A DNA stretch of 64,000 nt from Argopecten irradians (taxonomy: Eukaryota; Mollusca; Bivalvia; Pectinida; Pectinidae), in assembly GCF_041381155.1 (NCBI RefSeq), contig NC_091144.1, forward strand, positions 31,304,980 through 31,368,979. Reading direction: 5' to 3'. Of the stretch, positions 34,901 through 43,900 are shown piece after piece. A program made the translations under genes and the position numbers. Position 1 is the stretch's first letter; each line of letters starts with the position of its first letter. Under the pieces are notes generated by a model. The model did not search any database. It had not been told where the DNA came from and was given only the letters and a program-made list of their open reading frames with translations.

Positions 34901-37900
34901 AGTTAATAACTTTTGTGACTCTACAAAATTATCGATCTCATTTTACATTCCCATTTTAAGAATTGAAAGCCATTTCAGAAAGGTAGTAGACCTTTAAGAA
35001 CTCTGACAAAATTACCTCGAGTTGACTGGAAGTTCTGAATTAAGAACACAGGCAGCAATACCAAACTGTTCTAAAAATAACTTCAATCTGAAAAGATAAT
35101 TAAACACTGTTAATCTAAATGAAATCTGCATAAACAACAGAACTTACAAATTATGTATCGAAAGAAGATTTAAACATAATAATTATCGATACATGCATAA
35201 TTAAATCACTTCTTCTTAGTAGTTAAATGAAATCTACATTTATTTAATTTTAAAATTTAATCAGTTATGTTTGAAATGAAGATTTAAACAATTATGATAA
35301 TTTTCAAAATTTGAAAAAAAAATCATCTTACTTGTAACATTTGTTGACAGAATTGACAAACAGTATTGTTTTCCCTTGTACAAGCTTCAGTTTCAGTAAA
35401 ACATATATTAAGGCAAATTTGTCTTCTTCTTCGCATCTGAAATATCAAATCATGGACATCTAAAATCCTATGGTACTTAAAGATTACCCACAAGGGAGAC
35501 AATCAGGTGTGTAAAATAAGTCCATACTCTAGGTAGACATTTTGTTACTTTGTACATTTATCATGCCATAAAACAACAAATGTTGTCATTATGTAATAGC
35601 TGTATCCAATCAATTCATTGTAGTCTCAAATTATCAAATTTTCAAAATTATTTTCTATAATTATACAGTTAATCATGCCCTTATGACCACCTGTATATAA
35701 TGACCGCCAATCTATAACGACATTCTTGACTCTCCATTGGTTTGATCACTATAGACAGGATCTTGTACTTACTTGATGTGGTACTGTGTTAGCTGGGCTG
35801 CCTCTGGTAACTGAGCTTCTTCCAGCTTTAAAATTACCTATCAAATACACAGGACAACATATATGAATACAACACTTCAGATAAAATTATCCCTAAATCC
35901 TTACTTTTCAAGCACTGGTTTTCAATGATATCAAAATATTTCAATGTAGTGAAAAGCATTCCCTTAAAAGCTTTTTCCATTAATAAATCTTATTTGAACT
36001 TATTGAATTAAATAGATTATGGAGATTAACATATCGTATACTGAAAGAGACTGAGTCTTCATTAAAATTAGAAATGCCAGTAAGATATAAAAGTCACACC
36101 TCCAAATATAAAAGAAATCAGAATGGGAGCAACATAGCGACAAACTTGTAATACATGAGCCAAGATGAAAGTATGTAACACAACGTGTTCCCTTTCATCA
36201 CAGTGGCTTAATAACACCCCTCACAGTCAAACTTAGGGACAACACAGAAATCATACCTACCGCATTGTGAAGGACCATCTTCTTGAGAGCCTTAACGCTA
36301 TCATTCAATGTGGCCGACATCAGGAAGGCTTGGTAGATTTTAGGTAGGTGTCTACAATCACAGAATATCAAACATTTAACATTACTGTTAAAGTGGATTT
36401 ATTATTTATTATTTATTCATGAGTGTAATCTCACAATTCACAAACGGTGTTAATTAATGTAAAAATATGAAATATGGTGACACCTCCATAGAGTATGTGA
36501 ATACTTAAAAAGAGGCCCAGAGGGCCTGTATCGCTCACCTGGTTTGTAATGCCAAGTAATGTTCTGAATACAGGTTCATTGTTTCTTTTCTGAAGGAATT
36601 TTAATATTAACCTCTAAATCCCCTATTGGGCCCCACCCCTCCTGCCCCCAGGGGGGTCAGAGCCAAAATTTATACAAGTTCTGTTCCCCTTCTTCCAAGG
36701 ATGTTTATGGCCAAATTTGGTCACAATCCAAACAAAACTCTAGGACAAGAAGAGATTTATAGGATTTACCTCTATTTCCCCTATTGGGCCCCACCCGTCC
36801 TGTCCTCGGGGGGCCAGAGTCAAAATTTATACAAGTTCTGTTCCCCTTCCCCCAAGGATGTTTGTGGCCAAATTTGGTTACAATTCATGTAGAACTCTAT
36901 GACTAGTAGCGATTTAAAGGATTTACCTCTATTTCCCCTATTGGGCCCCGCCCCTCCTGCCCCCGGGGGGTCTGAGCCAAAATTTATACCAGTTCTGTTC
37001 CCCTTCCCCAAAGGATGTCTGTGGCCAAATTTGGTTTTATTCCATTCAGAACTCTATGACTAGTAGCGATTTAAAGGATTTACCTCTATTACCCCTATTG
37101 GGCCCCGCCCCTCCTGCCCCCGGCGGACCAGAGCCAAAATTTATACAAGTTCTGTTCCCCTTCCCCAAAGGATGTTTGTGGCCAAATTTGGTTACATTCC
37201 ATTCAAAACTTTATGACAAGTAGCGATTTAAAGGATTTACCTCTATTTCCCCTATTGGGCCCCGCCCCTCCTGCCCCTGGGGGATCAGAGCCAAAATTTA
37301 TACAAGTTCTGTTCCCCTTCCCCCAAGGATGTTTGTGGCCAAATTTGGTTACAATTCATGTAGAGCTCTAGGACAAGTAGAGATTTAAAGGATTTACCTC
37401 TATTTCCCCTATTGGGCCCCGCCCCTCCTGCCCCCGGGGGGCCAGAGCCAAAATTTATACAAGTTCTGTTCCCCTTCCCCCAAGGATGTTTGTGGCCAAA
37501 TTTGGTTACATTCCATACAGAACTCTATGACTAGTAGCGATTTAAAGGATTTACCTCTATTTCCCCTATTGGGCCCCGCCCCTCCTGCCCCTGGGGGACC
37601 AGAGCCAAAATTTATACAAGTTCTGTTCCCCTTCCCCCAAGGATGTTTGTGGCCAAATTTGGTTACATTCCATTCAGAACTCTATGACTAGTAGCGATTT
37701 AAAGGATTTACCTCTATTTCCCCTATTGGGCCCCGCCCCTCCTTCCCCCAGGGGACCAGAGTCAAAATTTACACAAGTTCTGTTCCCCTTTCCCCAAGGA
37801 TGTTTGTGGCAGAATTTGGTTACAATTCATGTAGAACTCTATTACAAGTAGCGATTTAAAGGATTTACCTCTATTTCCCCTATTGGGCCCTGCCCCTCCT

Positions 37901-40900
37901 GCCCCTGAGGGACCAGAGCCAAAATTTATACAAGGTCTGTTCCCCTTCCCCCAAGGATGTTTGTGGCCAAATTTGGTTACATTCCATTCAGAGCTCTATG
38001 ACAAGTAGCGATTTAAAGGATTTACCTCTATTACCCCTATTGGGCCCCGCCCCTTCTGCCCCCAGGGGGTCAGAGCCAAAATTTATACAAGTTCTGTTCC
38101 CCTTCCCCAAAGGATGTTTGTGGCAAAATTTGGTTACATTCCATTCAAAACTCTATGACTTGTAGCGATTTAAAGGATTTACCTCTATTTCCCCTATCGG
38201 GCTCCGCCCCTCCTGCCCCTGGGGGATCAGAACCAAAATTTATACAAGTTCTGTTCCCCTTCCCCCAAGGATGTTTGTGGCTAATTTTGGTTACAATCCA
38301 TGCAGAACTCTAGGACAAGTAGCGATTTAAAGGATTTACCTCTATTTCCCCTATTGGGCCCCGCCCCTCCTGCCCCCGGGGGACCAGAGCCAAAATTTAT
38401 ACAAGTTCTGTTCCCCCTCCCCCAAGGATGTTTGTGGTCAAATTTGGTTACAATCCATGCAGAACTCTAGGACAAGTAGCGATTTATAGGATTTACCTCT
38501 ATTTCCCCTATTGGGCCCCGCCCCTCCTGCCCCGGGGGGGACAGAGCCAAAATTTATACAAGTTCTGTTCCCCCTCCCCCAAGGATGTTTGTGGCCAAAT
38601 TTGGTTACAATCCATGCAGAACTCTATGACTAGTAGCGATTTAAAGGAAATGTTGACGGACGGACGGGACGGACGGACGGACGACGGACGGACGGACGAC
38701 GACGGACGCCGCGCCATGACATAAGCTCACCGGCCCTTCGGGCCAGGTGAGCTAAAAATTAGTTTTGAATATGAAGTGTTAAAAGAAATATCAATAGCAA
38801 AATAATTTTTAAAAATTGTTTTATCCTTTTCCATATTTACCCTAATATGCCTTTGATGTCAGTTTCATATCCAAAGGAGAAGAGTAGATCTGCCTCGTCC
38901 ATTATGAGTAGTTCCAGTGAATCCTTGATGCACAAGTTTCCAGCTCGGATATGTGCAAGGATGCGTGTGGGTGTTGCCACTACGATATCTGGCTTCTCTG
39001 CTAACATGGGCCTGTGTTTGGTATCGGAAATTATAGATATTCTATATAGTAATGACAAATACCAGCACATTCAGTAAATAAAAAAGTGAAACCTGTCTAT
39101 GAAGACAACCAATGCAAAGGGACGAAAACAATTGGAACATTTAAAACCAAATGGTCAAATCAAGTAAAGCTCAGTAGCCTTCGGCCTCAAGGAACAGTTT
39201 CGTGAGGCTTCCCTGCTATATATTGGGTCAAAAATTTGACTCTTCTCTCGGTACCAATGAAACGATTGTAAACATAACTACACTATCTGTACATGTACAC
39301 TGCAATTGTTTTTGAAGCAATATATTGCATTAAGCTTTTGGTAATCTCTTCTTTGTATATATACCTGGTAATTGAAAACATTTTTTTTTTTCAAATTTAA
39401 ATGGTGTAATATTTATTTAAAATATGGAATCATGGATAACTTACTTTTGTGCAGGAAGAGGCAACTGTGGAGATATATCAAGACATTTCACTTCCCTGGA
39501 ACAACTTGAAGTTAAAGACTTCCGAAAAATAATAATAAAACATTTAAATTAATATGATGAAATAACAGGTCTATTCTATACAAAGAAACAAATCTGATAA
39601 TGAAGAGTATTGGTACAAAAAGGAACCTTAATATTTTGATCGGAAAAAATATCATAAGTCCTGATACTAAAATTTTCCCGTAATTCAAGATAAGTTTTTC
39701 GTAATGTACATACTGGTAGCTATAATTTATGAATTTGTTTTAGTGTATACAGTAGCTTTATTCATATAACCATGAATACTACCAGTAATGCTATCTTTGG
39801 ATATTAACAGAGTTTGCTCTCTTGCAGGTAGGTATCCATGCAATGTGACGTCATTGTTTTGTGTGCTTATCTCACGTCACTTTCTCTAAAAGTATAACGT
39901 TAAGCTCACAAACATTTGATGTCACCATCAATACCCAGTAATCACAAGGTCAGATAACTCTGTAATGTGTATTATCCTGTGGTGTATTTTATATAAATTA
40001 CAAATACTTACTGTGATATTTTTGAAAGCTTGCTCACATAATTCTTTGCTTGGTGTAAGAACAATAGCCTTCACACACTGTTCCCTGCTTGTCTGTTCAA
40101 CAGAAACAATGGAATTCATTATTTCAAAGATGCTCCATCGCTGACAACAGTACTTTTTCTCTATCAAAAACAGGAGCAGATAAATTGGTATTTTTCTTCA
40201 GTTACAAAAGTTACTTACTTTACACCAGAACCACCATTGAAAAGTTTGAACTTCTCATTCTACTTCAAGATAAAACTATTAAAAATAATTAATTGCATCC
40301 CAAAAAATTTCTGTGGCACTTTGTCCTATATGTAATGAAGTACATGTACTGATGGCACAACATGCACCAAAAGGAAAATAAATTATTTTATATTGTTTTT
40401 AGTGTTAATGATTACACACATACATGTAGATACATGATTAAACACCAATTATTGTTCAAATGATGAGTATCGTTTATGCTGTGTCGGCGGTGGAGCAACT
40501 TTAATTTATTTCCTATAAAGTACACACAAATAGTTCATATTATACAGTAATACCTGCTTTAATTATAAATAGTTTTGAGATAAGAAATGAAATTAGTTTC
40601 GTCTAGAAGACAGTATATTGTCTCACTCATTCACAGGGACCTGGCACATATTTCTAACCATCAGTATTTATATGTTCTCCAATTACTGCATACATAGGAC
40701 ATTTGCTCCAAACTTTTTTATTGTCTTGGCATTGTGTCATATAATAATACATGCAAATATTTCTTATAGCTATTCTGCAAAATAATGATGCCAACCTTGG
40801 TTTGTATATTAGTATACAATACATGTATGGGCACCAACAATAAACCTATATTTGTACATGATATAAGATTTAATTTTATGCATTTATAAACGTATATAGA

Positions 40901-43900
40901 CAAAACAAGAAGTTTAATAAAGAGGGTTTTTTAAAGAAATATATCTTTTTTGATGAGTTGGACCTTGGTTAAATAAGCAGTGTGCTCAAAAGCTTTTAGA
41001 GTACACAGTTATTTTAGTATTCAAAGGAAGTAAGACATCTTCTCATATTATAGACAGATCAAACCTACTCAGATACAAGTCAAATTTATTGTATGGTATT
41101 AAATAGAGCTTCTATTGAACACGCTGCATTTGCAGAAAATTCAATAATCACATAAACTACTTGACATGCAGTGACCTAACGGTCACCCAATATTGTATGA
41201 TCGGTAATATATCTGCATTTGTCACTGCCTACTGTAATACAAGAGCCCTGATCAATCAATTATTGTTCTACAACTAAAGATATGAACTTCACAGAATTAA
41301 ATTCAGCAGTCCTTGTTCATCCATGTTTTTACTTTCCATTAACTTTTAACCCTTTTGTAAAAAGTAGGGGACTAATTTTTTTTTTTTTTTTTTTTTTTTT
41401 CAAATTGAAGTTCAACATGCATTGTGGACCAAGATGTCAATTTTCATCATCTTCATTAATGTCATCTGAAAATCCAGCATTTTCTTTGAATTCCTTAAAA
41501 TAATTGTTCACACACATCAAAACACTTCTAATCATAAATTAATGTAGAAATAAATGTCAGTTGTTTCGGATTAAATTTTATCAACACTTGCAACATAACT
41601 TTCATCTGGATTTCCAATGCCGACACCAGGGTGATTCCCTAAGCCCATCTCTCTTCGAGAGGCAACCTAAACATGGATTTTACACATGGTGTAGTGCCAT
41701 CTTGAACATTTTTTTTCAATTAAAATTTTGCGAAGTTGTTAATCAGGACCTTTAACCTAGTCATTCATAACAAATTTCATCCCTATCTGTTGGAAAAAGT
41801 CCACAGACGACACACCATAGACGGAGCACAATGAATGCTCTTCCATAGCAATAGCTCACCTGAGCTTTCAGCTTACTTGAGCTAATAACCTGGAGTGATT
41901 TTCATTGGCAGTGCCAGGCAGTGAATCAATTAAGACGACATGACAGAACCTATGAAATGACGTAAAAACACAATGACGTGACGTAAGGATTCTAGGATAT
42001 AGGGACAATGTGACTTCACTGTAACACTTTTTGATGTTGAAAATCTTCAGAGTGCAAGTTATTGTAGTGTAATATGAATTTTATTAAAAATTAAAACTGC
42101 TTGATTAATTTAGTACTGTTTTGTAAAAATACTTATTTTAAGAGGTAATTTTATTTAGTGTTTTTCCCATTGTATTTGAAGTGCTATTTCATGTATAGCA
42201 TTAAATTTTGTAAAAGACTTTTTCACTGCATTGTGCTAATCTATTTCTAATAAATCAAAATTATCATTTTGTCACTTTTGCGCTAAAATTTAACTGTTTT
42301 GAAATAAAGATGTTTACAGTATTATGAAATACCAAGTATTAAATGCCATAGAGCGGGATATTTTAAATTTAGCAGGGCTTTAAGTTGGCGATTTGGTGGG
42401 AAGGTATGTAGATTGCCAAAATTTAATTTGTTAAATTTAAACATCGCCAAAATTTAATTTGTTAAATTTAAACATCGCCTTTTATAAAGACGCAAAATAT
42501 TCACTTTCAGCAAAAGTTTTGCTTTGATAATTCCCAAAAGTAATGAGTGGAGCATATTGTTAGTTGTTGCCTGGCAACTGTAAGCCGTACACGTATCTAG
42601 TGAAAAACTGTTCACTATCAAAACAAACATAACACAATTTTACTCACCAAATTATATCAAATTTGCATTTTCATTGGAAATATTATGACCGCGAAAATTT
42701 CCTGCTAGTATACTGTATCCTGTGCTCTGTATATACTTACAGATTTTGCAGCTAATATTTTCTGTATTACAGGGATACAGAATGCTGCTGTCTTCCCCGA
42801 GCCGGTCCGAGCTCTAGCCAAGATGTCTTTACCTTCTAAAGCTAAAGGAATGGCTTTTTCCTGAATTGGGGTAGGCTTGGACCAGCCAAGCTCTGATATA
42901 GCCTGAAACAATCAAATAGATAAAGTTTGGTTAGTGTACTTGTCTGAAAGAAAATTAAGATTATTTCCAGTGAGGCAATCAAATAAATCAGAGCCAAAGG
43001 AGGGGTATCACGTTTTATAGCCACTCAGTGATAAGCAAAATATTTTGCATAAAGATACATTAGGGTCAGCTGCATATTGTTTGCTATTCAGAATATCAGA
43101 TTTTTTCTGTGCTCATGGTAATTTCAGAGGTCAAAGGTCAAAGGGTAAAAATTCACAATTTCAAAGCAAGCAAATGTTTCAAAAGAGTTGTCTGACTTGA
43201 TAGTCTGTAGCATGTTAAAAATATTGTTGAGAACGTTTACATATAAATCAATCTAAGAATATCTCTGACACAAAATACAACATAAAAAGTTGCTATTGAT
43301 TCTCCATCGATCCCTGAACCACAAACTGATGACCACTTTCAGAAGAAAAAAAAATCATTAGCACTATATAAGGACACACAAATTATTAATTTATCATACA
43401 CAATGGTATCTCCTTCATACTGCATAATTGCACTAGAGTACTGCACTCCATAACTTTACAGCACTGTGACCCATTGGCCTGATATTCCCTATATATAATG
43501 TATATATATATATATATATATATTCCTTGAAGGTCACCCATGTACACATGCACAAAACTTCACATCTGCTTTTATCTTATAGACAAATGCCTACATAAAT
43601 AAATCCTTGGCAGTACCTACTGTCCCATGAACTGCTATTGTCTAATAGTAAATTGCCTTGACATGCACGAATAATTATATCTGACCAAAAAATCCTTGAT
43701 ATACAATTTCCAATGAACTGCTTTTGTCTCATTGCCATACTTATATGCATAAAGTTGGAAGAATGTAATATCCTTTGAATGTAGTTGATATTGATCTTGT
43801 CCTATGCATGTGAAATCACAGCAAATGCAATAATTTGCATATATACATGTAGTGACATAATCATCAATAAAATTGGAAATTAGGATCTGATTTTTTTTTT

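Larger units (their letters stand above)
36511..38757. mobile_element. Terminal-hairpin element carrying thirteen 157-bp tandem units (DDX56 intron 5)
   Basis: Opens with the hairpin AGGCCC-AGA-GGGCCT (36513-36527) and CGCTCACCTGG. Thirteen unit landmarks (TATTGGGCCCC) start at 36624, 36782, 36939 and then exactly every 157 bp to 38509. Each unit carries GAGCCAAAATTTATACAAG, TTCTGTTCCCCTTCC and GATGTTTGTGGCCAAATTTG. A GGAC-rich tract (38655-38710) and a terminal hairpin follow. It is non-coding. Architecture matches bivalve pearl or HINE-like (Helentron-related) elements; the name is an inference. Confidence 0.85.

Noticed and set aside
36626-38724. Open frames of 60-100 codons within the 157-bp array
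   Set aside because: They come from the repeated unit read in one frame, on both strands, and carry no domain; a non-multiple-of-three unit (157) cannot encode a regular protein repeat.
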